A stretch of DNA of 64,000 nucleotides from Clostridium sardiniense (GCF_016907995.1 NZ_JAFBDA010000008.1:104324-168323); one strand, 5' to 3'; positions 18,367 through 27,253 are shown, counted from the first letter of the stretch. Notes: generated from the sequence alone by a model not told the origin. Numbers and translations are program-made.

Positions 18367-20283
18367 ATGAGGGAAACAATTAGAGAAAAATTAGAAGGTC
18401 GCGTGAGTTACCATGACTCTGTTGAAGAGATGTTAAAGAGAATACAAACTGATGGACTTTCAAGTGTATTTTCAAGATGGGAACCACAAGAAAAAATAAG
18501 ATGTAAATTCTGTCTTGAAGGATTAAGTTGTCAATTATGTACACAAGGTCCTTGTAGAATTAATGAAAAAACAGGAGCTGATAAGGGAGTTTGTGGTATC
18601 GGAGCAGATGCCATGGCTATGAGAAATTTTCTTATGAGAAATATAATGGGTGCAGCTACATATGCACATCATGCATTTGAAGCTTTTAGAACACTTAGAT
18701 CTACTGGTGAAGGTAAATCTCCATTTAAAATAAAAGATGAAACTAAACTAAAATGGATGTGTGAAAAAGTAGGAATAGATGCTAATCAAGATATTAATAA
18801 ACTTGCTGTTCAATTAGCCGATTTTCTTGATAAAGAGATGAATGTTAGTCCTGATCAATCTAGTATAATGACGGAAGCCTTTGCTCCACAAAAAAGAAAA
18901 TCAGTATGGAGAAAGCTTCATATTTATCCTTCTGGTATTGAGCATGAAGTTCAAAACTCAATTGCAAGCTGTTTAACAAATGTTGACGGAGATTATGTAT
19001 CACTTGCTACAAAAGCTCTTAGATTAGGATTATCTACAATATATACAGCACAAATAGGACTTGAAATGGTGCAAGATATTTTATTTGGAACTCCTATGCC
19101 TCATGAAGTTAATGTTGACTTAGGTATAATGGATCCTGACTATGTAAATATAGTATTTAATGGACATCAACCTTGGATAGGGGCAATTACAATAGAAAAA
19201 CTTAGAAAAGGTGAATATAAAGATGAAGCTATAGCGGCAGGTGCTAAAGGGATTAGAGTAGTTGGTTCTATTGAAACAGGTCAAGAATTACTACAAAGAT
19301 ACGAAGTTGATGATGTATTCGTTGGTCTTATGGGCAATTGGCTAGCTATAGAACCACTCTTAGCTACTGGTACAGTAGATGCAATCGCTATGGACGAAAA
19401 CTGTTCACCTCCAGCTATAGATCAATATGCTGAAAAATATCAAATAGCATTAGTTAGTATAAGTACAATAATAGGTGTACCTGGTGCTGAACATAAGATT
19501 CCATATTATCCAGAAAAGGCTGATGAAATGTCAGATAGTTTAATTAAGATAGCAATAGATAACTTTAAGAAAAGATATGGTAAAATTGAACCTATGGTAC
19601 CTAAACATGTTACAAAAGCTATATCAGGATTTTCAACAGAAGCTGTTTTAAGTGCTCTTGGAGGTAAAATTGATCCATTAGTTGATGTAATTGCAGCAGG
19701 CAAAATAAAAGGTGTCGTTGCACTTGCAAACTGTTCCACTTTGAGAAACGGTCCTCAAGATTGGAATACAGTTAATATAACAAAAGAATTAATAAAAAGA
19801 GATATATTAGTAGTGGCCGGAGGTTGTGGTAATCACGCTCTTGAAGTAGCAGGATTATGCAACTTAGATTCTGTAGAAAAATATGCAGGAGAAGGTTTAA
19901 AGGAAATATGTAATATGCTTAAAATACCTCCTGTATTAAGCTTTGGTACTTGTACTGATACAGGTAGAATATCAATGCTTGTTACGGCCTTAGCAGATCA
20001 TCTTCATGTTGATATTCCAGACCTTCCTATAGCAGTTACTGCTCCAGAATGGATGGAACAAAAAGCTACTATAGATGGTATATTTGCAGTAGCATATGGA
20101 GCATATACACATTTATCTCCTACTCCATTTGTTACTGGTGCTCCTAAATTAGTAAAACTTCTTACAGAAGATGTTGAGGGGTTAACAGGTGGTAAGGTAG
20201 CTTTAGGAGATGATCCGTTTGAAGCAGCAAAGGCTATAGAAGCTCATATAATAAGTAAAAGAAAAAAACTTGGACTTAAATAA
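18367..20283 (+). CDS. cooS: Anaerobic Ni-Fe carbon monoxide dehydrogenase, catalytic subunit
   Basis: A cytoplasmic homodimeric enzyme that interconverts CO and CO2, 638 residues, normal length for the family. The N-terminal Cys region reads RCKFCLEGLSCQLCTQGPC and then GVCG. The first two Cys form a CX2C pair where many CODHs have a CX7C spacing, which affects the D-cluster between subunits. Candidate C-cluster ligands are seen in NGHQPW, DENCSPPA, LANCSTLRN, AGGCGNHAL and FGTCTDTGR, and the conserved Lys in APEWMEQKA is present. I could not place every canonical C-cluster Cys by eye. No cooF, cooC or acetyl-CoA synthase gene is adjacent, so the electron partner (probably ferredoxin) is encoded elsewhere. 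Confidence 0.9.
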   Translation: MRETIREKLEGRVSYHDSVEEMLKRIQTDGLSSVFSRWEPQEKIRCKFCLEGLSCQLCTQGPCRINEKTGADKGVCGIGADAMAMRNFLMRNIMGAATYAHHAFEAFRTLRSTGEGKSPFKIKDETKLKWMCEKVGIDANQDINKLAVQLADFLDKEMNVSPDQSSIMTEAFAPQKRKSVWRKLHIYPSGIEHEVQNSIASCLTNVDGDYVSLATKALRLGLSTIYTAQIGLEMVQDILFGTPMPHEVNVDLGIMDPDYVNIVFNGHQPWIGAITIEKLRKGEYKDEAIAAGAKGIRVVGSIETGQELLQRYEVDDVFVGLMGNWLAIEPLLATGTVDAIAMDENCSPPAIDQYAEKYQIALVSISTIIGVPGAEHKIPYYPEKADEMSDSLIKIAIDNFKKRYGKIEPMVPKHVTKAISGFSTEAVLSALGGKIDPLVDVIAAGKIKGVVALANCSTLRNGPQDWNTVNITKELIKRDILVVAGGCGNHALEVAGLCNLDSVEKYAGEGLKEICNMLKIPPVLSFGTCTDTGRISMLVTALADHLHVDIPDLPIAVTAPEWMEQKATIDGIFAVAYGAYTHLSPTPFVTGAPKLVKLLTEDVEGLTGGKVALGDDPFEAAKAIEAHIISKRKKLGLK

Positions 20284-20612
20284 TATTTTTAATGAATTGG
20301 CTATGGTTTAATAAAGTTAGGTTATTGAATAACTAATATGTACAACAGAGCTACTTTATTATATTTTTAGTATTTGTGCACACCCTTTAGTGAAATTTTT
20401 GCTAGGTGGTGTGTATTTTATTATTAAAATACAATTTATGTAAAATATGAAAATATGTTTTTTAAATATAATAGGATATATGATATCAGAAAATAAATAT
20501 GAAGCTGTTAAGTTATTAAATGAAATTTTGAAAAAATAGTGTATTTAAGGTAAGTTTAAAAAATATTAAAATCTTTTGGCTTAATATGAATTAGTTTCAG
20601 CATGTAGGTAAG
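20284..20612. other. Intergenic stretch without a convincing gene
   Basis: Between cooS and the ssrA promoter there is a weak hairpin near 20378-20420 (CACACC with GGTGTG) that may end cooS transcription. A lone 22-codon open stretch lies at about 20480-20539 (MISENKYEAVKLLNEILKK). It reads like protein but has no clear ribosome binding site and may be a gene remnant. Confidence 0.4.
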
Positions 20613-20641
20613 TTGACAGTGAAGAATATGTGCTATATAAT
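20613..20641 (+). promoter_or_regulatory. Consensus sigma-A promoter of ssrA
   Basis: TTGACA (20613-20618), exactly 17 bp, TATAAT (20636-20641). Both hexamers are perfect, as expected for a highly expressed stable RNA. The start near 20648 would give a precursor with about 50 extra 5' bases. Confidence 0.85.
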
Positions 20642-20698
20642 TAGTTCATAAAACAAAATTGAATATAAGCGTTTTGCAAAATCAAATTTACCTAACAT

Positions 20699-21055
20699 GG
20701 GGATGTTTTGGCTTCGACGGGGGTAAGTGAGGTTTGGTAAGCGGGCCGAGGGAAGCATGGTGCCTCGATAATAAAGTATGCATTAAAGATAAACGCAGAA
20801 GACAATTTTGCATTAGCAGCTTAATATAGCTGTTCATCAGCCCTAGATTGCCCACGGTCTAGGATCCTGGTGTCATTATAAGTGGGGAACCGAGCTTAGC
20901 AAAGCTTTGAGCTAAGAACGGAATTTATGAAGCTAGCAATCTAGTTACCCGTCTGTAGGTGTTCTAGAAAGCGAAATTTAATATGCAGACTACGCTCGTA
21001 GAAAGCTAGACGGAGCTACTTTCGGACACGGGTTCGACACCCGTCATCTCCACCA
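20699..21055 (+). ncRNA. ssrA: Transfer-messenger RNA (tmRNA, 10Sa RNA)
   Basis: The tRNA-like ends pair: GGGGATG at 20699-20705 with CATCTCC at 21045-21051, followed by ACCA. The 3' half has the T-arm GGGTTCGACACCC. The 5' end has the family start GGGGATGTTTTGGCTTCGACGGGG. The messenger part ends in codons for AEDNFALAA (20795-20821) and a TAA at 20822-20824, a typical clostridial degradation tag. The resume codon could be the GCA at 20780 or a later one; this was not resolved. It rescues stalled ribosomes with SmpB, whose gene is about 15.7 kb upstream. Confidence 0.97.
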
Positions 21056-21061
21056 TAGAAT

Positions 21062-21093
21062 AAATCCACGATAGAGATATCGTGGATTTTTTG
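21062..21093 (+). terminator. Terminator of ssrA
   Basis: Stem AAATCCACGAT with ATCGTGGATTT and a run of T, seven bases after the tmRNA CCA end. Confidence 0.85.
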
Positions 21094-21199
21094 AGTATAG
21101 AAAAGAAAAATAGAGATTAAGTCATAGCTTAATACCAATAGATATGCATAGAGATTTAACAGTTCAGTTTTGATTTACAATTTTCGAAAGATTGAGATA

Positions 21200-21340
21200 A
21201 GGAATGCTTGGACAATATTAGGTCCATTTTTTGAAGAGCATTTATTTAGAGGATTATTTTTAATAGTATAGCTTATATTGTAGGATTCATTGAGAATAAG
21301 TTTAGTTATAAATTCTTTAGAGAGTAGATTAATTCTGCTC
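21200..21340 (+). pseudogene. Remnant of a CPBP-family intramembrane protease gene
   Basis: Frame 21200-21271 reads ILGPFFEEHLFRGLFLIV and then stops. FFEEHLFRG matches the EExxxR motif of CPBP (type II CAAX/bacteriocin-processing) membrane proteases. Beyond the stop another short open stretch (AYIVGFIENKFSYKFF) continues in protein-like fashion, but no full-length frame exists and the upstream part of the gene is missing. This is therefore a decayed fragment. The rest of 21094-21478 holds a weak hairpin near 21322-21348 and nothing else I can support. Confidence 0.5.
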
Positions 21341-21478
21341 TTTTTTAATTACAAGGAAATTATATTGATAAAAAATAAATTTAAATTAATATTTGAATTT
21401 TATCTATAATTTTAGACTGTAATACTAAGAATAATATAGTATTCAATGACAAATATAAATATTATAAGAGGTGAAAAA

Positions 21479-21631
21479 ATGAGTAATAAACATAAGAATA
21501 GTAAGAAGAAAATGGCATCTTTAGGTCTTAGGAAAGATGAAAATGGAGATTATAAATATATTGATCCTAATGATACAACTTCAGAATTTGTTCCAGTAAG
21601 AAATAATATATCAAAGTCTACAAAGCATTAA
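21479..21631 (+). CDS. Small basic hypothetical protein (50 aa)
   Basis: A 50-residue, Lys/Asn-rich protein beginning MSNKHKNSKKKM, with no membrane segment. AGGTG lies at the right distance before the ATG at 21479; an upstream ATG at 21446 in the same frame has no such site and is rejected. A terminator follows closely, which supports a real transcription unit. I do not recognise the family; small basic proteins of this kind in clostridia may be spore- or nucleoid-associated, but nothing here shows it. Confidence 0.6.
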   Translation: MSNKHKNSKKKMASLGLRKDENGDYKYIDPNDTTSEFVPVRNNISKSTKH

Positions 21632-21659
21632 TGAGTATACATAAAAAATATATTAATAT

Positions 21660-21688
21660 TCCCTTAGATTAGTCTAGGGGATTTTTTG
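21660..21688 (+). terminator. Terminator after the 50-aa gene
   Basis: 8-bp stem (21661-21668 with 21673-21680, one G-U) and six T residues. Confidence 0.75.
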
Positions 21689-22010
21689 TTTAATAATCAT
21701 GTAAAGTTCTAAACTAAAATAATTAAATCTAATCCTGAAACGCTGTTAAAAAATAATCTATCATATACTTATTATGTACAATTAAAAATATGGGAGTAGA
21801 AGAGTAGTAAAAGATAAAAGAATCATTATTAAATGTTTAGCTATCTTTATGGTTATTTAGGTATAGTTGAATGTACAAGTAGTGGGGTAGGTTTAAGTCA
21901 GGTACATATACTGGAAAATTATCAGGAAAAATGATGATGTTAAAGTAGAATTTAGTAACATAATTAGAAATATGTAATATATTATATTGTAAAGAAAATT
22001 AAAATAATAA
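21689..22010. other. Gene-poor stretch, possible decayed gene
   Basis: No intact gene is seen. A short frame near 21808-21862 reads VVKDKRIIIKCLAIFMVI, which resembles the start of a secreted or membrane protein, then hits stops. This may be an eroded gene, but no family could be assigned. Confidence 0.3.
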
Positions 22011-22024
22011 GGAGGTAACTCAAT

Positions 22025-22579
22025 ATGTCAAATTGTTGTTGTCCAGATCATGAACTATTAGAATTTAGATCATTAATATTTAATGGTGGAAGTATGAATG
22101 ATGGTACTGAGAGTATACCTGATACTGTACCACTAGGAAGCGCTAATTCTAGTATCAGTATATTGGGATGGCTTTTGCCTCAAGGTGATACAGATGAATA
22201 TTCATTAACTTTTAGTGTACCAAGAGATGCTCGCAATAAATGGCAAAGAGCTAAAGTGTTTGTTCATTTATTAACTGATAATTCAAATACACCAACTGGA
22301 AATATGTTTGCAATTAGACTTTCATCATTATTCACTAGAGCTAATGGTGTAGTAAATGCAGCTAATATAATGGTTAATAATAGTGGAAATATCCCAATTC
22401 AAAACTCACCTGGAAATTTCCAATACAATCATTATGTTTTAGAGTTTGACTTAGACGATATTATTAGAGCAGAAGATTTTGCATTATTAAGCGTTGCTCG
22501 TATAGCAGTTAATAATGACTACGCTGGTGCATTACTTTTAACTAGTATAGAATTTAGGTATTTAAGCGACGAAGCATAA
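22025..22579 (+). CDS. Unknown 184-aa protein with N-terminal Cys cluster
   Basis: The protein starts MSNCCCPDHE, three adjacent cysteines, then a Gly/Asn/Ser/Thr-rich body predicted to be mostly beta strand, with no signal peptide or membrane helix. The ribosome binding site AAGGAGGTAACTCAAT-ATG is excellent. I do not recognise the family. A Cys-rich leader on an otherwise Cys-free, beta-rich, non-exported protein is reminiscent of proteins that assemble on the spore surface through disulfides, but this is a guess. It stands alone between terminators. Confidence 0.65.
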   Translation: MSNCCCPDHELLEFRSLIFNGGSMNDGTESIPDTVPLGSANSSISILGWLLPQGDTDEYSLTFSVPRDARNKWQRAKVFVHLLTDNSNTPTGNMFAIRLSSLFTRANGVVNAANIMVNNSGNIPIQNSPGNFQYNHYVLEFDLDDIIRAEDFALLSVARIAVNNDYAGALLLTSIEFRYLSDEA

Positions 22580-22700
22580 AAATTAATTTAAAAACAAGGC
22601 TAGCTAATCAAAGTGACTATTAAAAAGTATTTTACTTGAAATTTTGCATGACAAATAAACTCTTATAAAACACGTATAATTACAGAAAATATAAATAATT

Positions 22701-22756
22701 AAGCTGTATGGTTAAGATACATTTTAGAATGTATTTTTTCATACGGCTTTTAATTT
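22701..22756 (+). terminator. Nested hairpin terminator
   Basis: Outer stem AAGCTGTATG (22701-22710) with CATACGGCTT (22740-22749), an inner ATACATT/AATGTAT hairpin, and a T-rich tail. Confidence 0.6.
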
Positions 22757-23062
22757 TTTATTACCCAAATAAAAATGATACTTAAATATTTGCTTTTCAT
22801 AATAGTAGATGTAATTAAAGTAATTAGATTAGTTAATAATATTTTCCTATAAATAATTTAATATGTAATATAAATTAAGTAGATAAGAAAAAAGAAGGCT
22901 GATATAATATTTTTTAGAATGTTTGTTCAATGTCTAGAAGATGTAATTCATATCTTATAAAAGTGGGATATAATAGTATCTACAATATTGGGCAAGATCA
23001 GCTAAAGATTAGAGAGGTTAAAACTCTCTTTGATTAAGTTTCAGTTATAAAGGAGTTAACAA
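22757..23062 (+). other. Leader region of the Dus gene
   Basis: No gene is seen. A TATAAT-like element lies near 22970, and a small AGAGAG/CTCTCT hairpin at 23011-23029 precedes the AAGGAG site of the next gene. Confidence 0.35.
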
Positions 23063-24028
23063 ATGAAATATTATTTAGCACCAATGGAAGGAATTACAGG
23101 ATATATATATAGAAATACTTATGAGAAATTTTTTCATAATATTGATAAATATTTTACACCATTTATTGTTCCAAATAACAGTAGAAGCCTGAAAACTAAA
23201 GAATTAAGAGATATTTTGCCTGAAAATAATGAGGGAATGAATATAGTTCCTCAAATACTTACTAATGATTCAGAAGGTTTTATCTTTACTTCTAGAAAGT
23301 TACAACAATTAGGTTATAATGAGATTAATTTAAATTTAGGATGTCCTGCTGGAACAGTTGTATCCAAAGGTAGGGGTTCAGGATTTCTAGCAAAAAGGGA
23401 AGAACTTGATAAGTTTTTAGATGAAATATATAAAATAGATGATATGAAAATCTCTATAAAAACTAGAATAGGAAAAGAGAATCCAGAAGAATTTTATGAG
23501 CTAATAAAAATTTATAATAAATATCCTTTAGAAGAATTAATTATACATCCTAGAACTCAAAAAGATTTTTATGGAAACAAGCCGAACTTAGATGTATTTA
23601 AAGATGCACTATCATTAAGTAATAGTCCAGTATGTTATAATGGAGATATTTTTACAAAAAGTGATTATAATAAATTAATAAAAGCGTTTCCGGAAGTAGA
23701 TACAGTAATGATAGGAAGAGGATTACTATCTAATCCAGGATTAATGAATGAGATTAAAGATAATACTTTCATTGATAAGAAGATATTAAAAGATTTTCAT
23801 GATGAAATTTTTAATACATATAGAGAAGTGTTCAATGAAGATAGAAATGCAATACTTAGAATGAAAGAGTTATGGGGATATATGATTTACATATTTTCAG
23901 ATAATAAAAAATACGCTAAAAAAATAAAAAAATCACAAAAAATAAGTGATTATAATGAAGCGGTATCAAGTTTATTTAATGATCAGGATATTATAGAAGG
24001 TGCTGGATTATTTAGTAATCAGTATTAA
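23063..24028 (+). CDS. tRNA-dihydrouridine synthase family protein
   Basis: An FMN-dependent enzyme of 321 residues that reduces uridine in the tRNA D-loop using NADPH. The TIM barrel begins with LAPMEGITGYIYR. The active-site loop NLGCPAGTVVSKGRGSGFL carries the catalytic Cys, KTRIG supplies a conserved Lys and IHPRT a substrate-contacting His. The phosphate-binding MIGRGLLSNP motif comes late. It is a divergent Dus compared with the longer DusB type and has no nifR3-like neighbours. AAGGAG precedes the ATG. Which uridine it modifies cannot be read from sequence. Confidence 0.9.
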   Translation: MKYYLAPMEGITGYIYRNTYEKFFHNIDKYFTPFIVPNNSRSLKTKELRDILPENNEGMNIVPQILTNDSEGFIFTSRKLQQLGYNEINLNLGCPAGTVVSKGRGSGFLAKREELDKFLDEIYKIDDMKISIKTRIGKENPEEFYELIKIYNKYPLEELIIHPRTQKDFYGNKPNLDVFKDALSLSNSPVCYNGDIFTKSDYNKLIKAFPEVDTVMIGRGLLSNPGLMNEIKDNTFIDKKILKDFHDEIFNTYREVFNEDRNAILRMKELWGYMIYIFSDNKKYAKKIKKSQKISDYNEAVSSLFNDQDIIEGAGLFSNQY

Positions 24029-24140
24029 AATATATATGTTTTATTAGATAAGTAGAATTAATGAAAATAATAAAAAATGAAATTGAAATAAATTTATATT
24101 ATTTAAGTTTTTAAACATAACTTTTAATTTCAATAATAAG

Positions 24141-24180
24141 ACCCACGACAATACAAAGAGAGTTTGTCGTGGGTTATTTT
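24141..24180. terminator. Terminator between the Dus gene and the spoVA operon
   Basis: Stem ACCCACGACA (24141-24150) with TGTCGTGGGT (24165-24174) between converging genes; it may act in both directions. Confidence 0.7.
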
Positions 24181-24304
24181 AATTTCTAGGAACTTAAAAA
24201 ATGTTTTATATTTATATTAGAGAAATACTTTATACTTATAATTACTATGTTAAAGAAGAAATATATATTAAAATCAAAGTTTAAATACATATTCTCTTAT
24301 ATGA

Positions 24305-24658
24305 TTAACCTTTTGGCTTAAATATCATTGCAGCAATAAATCCAAATACTATTGCAGCAGAAACTCCTCCACTGACTGTTCTTAAAAGACCATTAAATAT
24401 TCCTATGAAGCCCGTTTGCTGAGCTTCAGTTATAGCTGATGTTACAAGAGTATTACCAAAGCTACTTATAGGTATAAATGCTCCTGCACCTGCAAACTTA
24501 ACCAAAGGATCATATAGACCAAAGCCACCTAAAATTGTACCAATAACAACTAGCGTACAAGTTGTGTGTGCTGGGGTAATTTTAAAAGTATCCATTATAA
24601 GTTGCCCAATAACACAAATTACACCACCTATGATAAAAGCAAAAATAAATTTTTCCAT
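24305..24658 (-). CDS. spoVAE: Stage V sporulation protein AE
   Basis: A small inner spore membrane protein of 117 residues with about four hydrophobic helices, typical for SpoVAE (start MEKFIFAFIIGGVICVIGQ, then TPAHTTCTLVVIGTILGGFGLYD). With SpoVAC and SpoVAD it takes part in uptake of dipicolinic acid during sporulation and its release at germination. An upstream GTG at 24670 is too close to the AAGGTG site, so the ATG at 24658 is chosen. It is the last gene of the reverse-strand operon. Confidence 0.92.
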   Translation of the reverse strand: MEKFIFAFIIGGVICVIGQLIMDTFKITPAHTTCTLVVIGTILGGFGLYDPLVKFAGAGAFIPISSFGNTLVTSAITEAQQTGFIGIFNGLLRTVSGGVSAAIVFGFIAAMIFKPKG

Positions 24659-24679
24659 AACGTAACTCACACCTTCTTT

Positions 24680-25681
24680 TTACATTTCTATAGAAACAGC
24701 ATGGGCAATACTAGGTATGCTTTCTTTTTGTTGATAGGATATAGGAGACATTAAAGCACCTGTTGCGACAATTAATATTTTCTTTAGTTCTCCTTTTCGC
24801 ATACGATTAAGTAAATGTCCATAAGTTACAGTAGCAGAACAACCACATCCACTACCACCAGAAAAGCTTGGTTGCTCCTTTGTATATATTAAAAGCCCGC
24901 AATCTGTAAATATATCTGTTGGCATATCTATGCCATGTTTTTTTAATAAAGCATTAGCAATTTCATGACCAACTTTACCTAAATCACCAGTAGCAATAAG
25001 ATCATAATGAGAAGCATCAATATTTAAATCTCTAAAGTGAGCTTCAATGGTATCTACAGCCGCTGGTGCCATAGCTGCTCCAACATTATAGGGATCAGAA
25101 ATTCCCATATCTACTACTCTGCCTACGGTAGCAGAAGTTATTTTAGGACCATCGCCACTTTCTCCAAGGACTGCAGCGCCAGCTCCAGTTACTGTCCATT
25201 GAGCACTAGGTGGTCTTTGCACACCATAGTCTGTAGGATATCTAAATTGTTTTTCAGCAGCTGCATTATGACTACTTGCTGATGCTATAACGTATTTAGC
25301 TGCTTTACTTTCTATTAATTGAGCTGCTAATGATAGACTTTCCATAGAGCTAGAGCAAGCACCAAATACTCCTAAAAAGGGTATTCCTAAAGTTCTTGCA
25401 GTAAAACTACTAGAAATTATTTGATTCATTAAATCTCCACTTATAAAAAAGTTAATATCTTCTTTTCTTAGACTGGATTTTTCTATTGCTCTTTGACAAG
25501 CATGCTCAAGCATAACTTTTTCAGCTTTTTCATAGCTGTCTTGCCCGAGCCATAAATCTTCATAAAGTATATCAAAATCATTAGCTAAAGCACCATTACC
25601 TTCGAAAGGACCGCCAACAGCTGCAGAAGCTAATATTGTAGGCTTAGAATTAAAAATCCAAGATTGATGTCCTTTAAGCAT
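24680..25681 (-). CDS. spoVAD: Stage V sporulation protein AD
   Basis: A 333-residue thiolase-fold protein that sits on the outer face of the inner spore membrane and binds dipicolinic acid. Characteristic stretches are FEGNGALANDFD, GACSSSMESLSLAAQ and DCGLLIYTKEQPSFSGGSGCGCSA. Its start immediately follows the spoVAC stop with no gap, so the two are translationally coupled. The length equals that of other SpoVAD proteins, with no sign of damage. Confidence 0.95.
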   Translation of the reverse strand: MLKGHQSWIFNSKPTILASAAVGGPFEGNGALANDFDILYEDLWLGQDSYEKAEKVMLEHACQRAIEKSSLRKEDINFFISGDLMNQIISSSFTARTLGIPFLGVFGACSSSMESLSLAAQLIESKAAKYVIASASSHNAAAEKQFRYPTDYGVQRPPSAQWTVTGAGAAVLGESGDGPKITSATVGRVVDMGISDPYNVGAAMAPAAVDTIEAHFRDLNIDASHYDLIATGDLGKVGHEIANALLKKHGIDMPTDIFTDCGLLIYTKEQPSFSGGSGCGCSATVTYGHLLNRMRKGELKKILIVATGALMSPISYQQKESIPSIAHAVSIEM

Positions 25682-26161
25682 TTACATCGCCCCCAACCAT
25701 ATTATTGTCATTTTTATTGTAGCAACTATAAAAGCAGCAAAGACTCCATAAACAACAATAGCACCTGCAAGACTGAACATATTTCCAGCTACTCCAAGTA
25801 CAAATCCTTCACTTTTATGTTCAATTGAAGCAGAAGCTATAGAATTAGCAAAGCCAGTAATAGGAACAGCAGTTCCACATCCAGCCCATTGACTAAGATG
25901 ATCATAAATCCCAAGACCAGTAAATAAAACTGCAAAAAAGATTAAAACTATGGAGGTAGGGGCCATTGATGTCTTTTCATCAAAATTTAAATAGTTAATA
26001 AATATCCACTGTAATCCTTGAGCAATTGTGCATATTGCACCACCTACTATAAAAGCTCTAATACAATTAGTAAAAATAGGTCTTTTAGGTTCTATACTAG
26101 TTACTAATTCATCATATTTCTGCTGAGCTGTGGACATTCTTTTCATTTTCATATTTGACAT
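25682..26161 (-). CDS. spoVAC: Stage V sporulation protein AC
   Basis: A 159-residue membrane protein of the SpoVAC family. SpoVAC forms a mechanosensitive channel that releases dipicolinic acid during germination. A polar N-terminus (about 40 residues) is followed by helices in FTNCIRAFIVGGAICTIAQ and GIYDHLSQWAGCGTAVPITGFANS, the latter a family signature. AAGGTG precedes the ATG. It lies 12 bases after the DUF421 gene and directly abuts spoVAD. Confidence 0.95.
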   Translation of the reverse strand: MSNMKMKRMSTAQQKYDELVTSIEPKRPIFTNCIRAFIVGGAICTIAQGLQWIFINYLNFDEKTSMAPTSIVLIFFAVLFTGLGIYDHLSQWAGCGTAVPITGFANSIASASIEHKSEGFVLGVAGNMFSLAGAIVVYGVFAAFIVATIKMTIIWLGAM

Positions 26162-26173
26162 TTAGTTCACCTT

Positions 26174-27034
26174 CTAACGTAATAAATATGTTTCTAATTT
26201 TTTTATGATTTTTTCTAACTTTTCAGCATTTTGTAAGTACATGGCTTTTGCATCTTCATTATCACAATCTAAAGAAAATGACATAAGATCTGCTTGACTT
26301 TTTTGAATACTGGCATATAACATTTCTTTAACCTGTGTTTTAGGGACTTGTATCATATCATCAAAAAGATCAACATATAAGTCTCCAGAAGAATCTACTT
26401 GGCCAAGAAAAACATTTTCAAGGGAGACTCCTTTGATTTCTAGCTGAGTTGTAAGCCAGCCACGATTTAATCCAGCATTAGTAAGTCCTTGATTTAATAT
26501 ATTTCCATCTAAAATAACTACTTGTGGTTCAGTTTTATGTGAGACTTGTTTTCCTAGATCATATGGAGTAACAGGTTTCTTATCAGCTTTTAAACTAACA
26601 TTTATATCTCCGTTTGTTTCTAGTATGGCAAATTCAACGTCAGATAAGTTAAATGCTTTTTTTGAACGCATTTCTTGTAGAAATTCTTGACCTGTAATTC
26701 TTTCTTTAGATAAGTTATCTTCCATGATTTTACCGTTTTTAACTAATACTCTTTCTTTACTATGTATTAGGTTATAAATCCACTTACTCCTCATGGAAAC
26801 ATAATCTAAAATAAGAGGCATAAGTGCCCAAACTGCAAGTGCAATTAGTCCAAAGTAAGTATTATTAAGTATATTTAAAGAAATTAAAGTAATTATAATA
26901 GCAATGACAGCATAAGAAATAAAGTCAAAAGGAGTAGCCCTAGATAAGGTTTTTTTCTTCATATATTTTGTTATAACTATTGTTAAAAAAAATAAAACTA
27001 TTGAATTAAATAATATTATTAACCAAGAATCCAT
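26174..27034 (-). CDS. DUF421 (YetF-like) membrane protein with a C-terminal DUF1657-like domain
   Basis: The first 90 or so residues hold three membrane helices, followed by a soluble YetF/DUF421 domain (about 95-225). The C-terminus (QADLMSFSLDCDNEDAKAMYLQNAEKLE) closely resembles the small DUF1657 proteins encoded on both sides, so this looks like a fusion. Genes with this architecture accompany spoVAC-AD-AE in clostridia and in the mobile spoVA operon linked to high spore heat resistance in Bacillus. A GTG at 27044 is an alternative start; the ATG at 27034 fits the GAGG site better. Its own function is unknown. Confidence 0.88.
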   Translation of the reverse strand: MDSWLIILFNSIVLFFLTIVITKYMKKKTLSRATPFDFISYAVIAIIITLISLNILNNTYFGLIALAVWALMPLILDYVSMRSKWIYNLIHSKERVLVKNGKIMEDNLSKERITGQEFLQEMRSKKAFNLSDVEFAILETNGDINVSLKADKKPVTPYDLGKQVSHKTEPQVVILDGNILNQGLTNAGLNRGWLTTQLEIKGVSLENVFLGQVDSSGDLYVDLFDDMIQVPKTQVKEMLYASIQKSQADLMSFSLDCDNEDAKAMYLQNAEKLEKIIKKLETYLLR

Positions 27035-27046
27035 AATCCACCTCAC

Positions 27047-27253
27047 TTAGTTACCTTTGTATTGGGGTTCCTCAAACTCCATAAGTCCTATTCTTTTTTC
27101 TAAATCAGTTTTGATTTTATTTATTTCTTCAGATGCCAGATTATAAATAGCTCTAGCTTCCTTGTTACGTTCCTGTAATGAGTATATTTTTAAAGTAGCT
27201 TCAGCTCCTTTTAGTGTAGTTAATGTTTGTTTTACCTTTGAAATCGCAGTCAT
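27047..27253 (-). CDS. DUF1657 protein, first gene of the spoVA-type operon
   Basis: A 68-residue helical protein with the DUF1657 pattern: TLKGAEATLKIYSLQERNKEA followed by an amphipathic C-terminal helix and the ending EEPQYKGN. Its divergent neighbour ends EEPQYNK, clearly a paralogue. AAGGAG precedes the ATG. It abuts the DUF421 gene and heads the reverse-strand operon. The family is found with spore membrane genes; its molecular role is unknown. Confidence 0.85.
   Translation of the reverse strand: MTAISKVKQTLTTLKGAEATLKIYSLQERNKEARAIYNLASEEINKIKTDLEKRIGLMEFEEPQYKGN

Noticed and set aside
20699..21478. Integrated element at ssrA
   Set aside because: The end of ssrA is a common integration point, but no integrase and no repeat of the tmRNA 3' end were found downstream.
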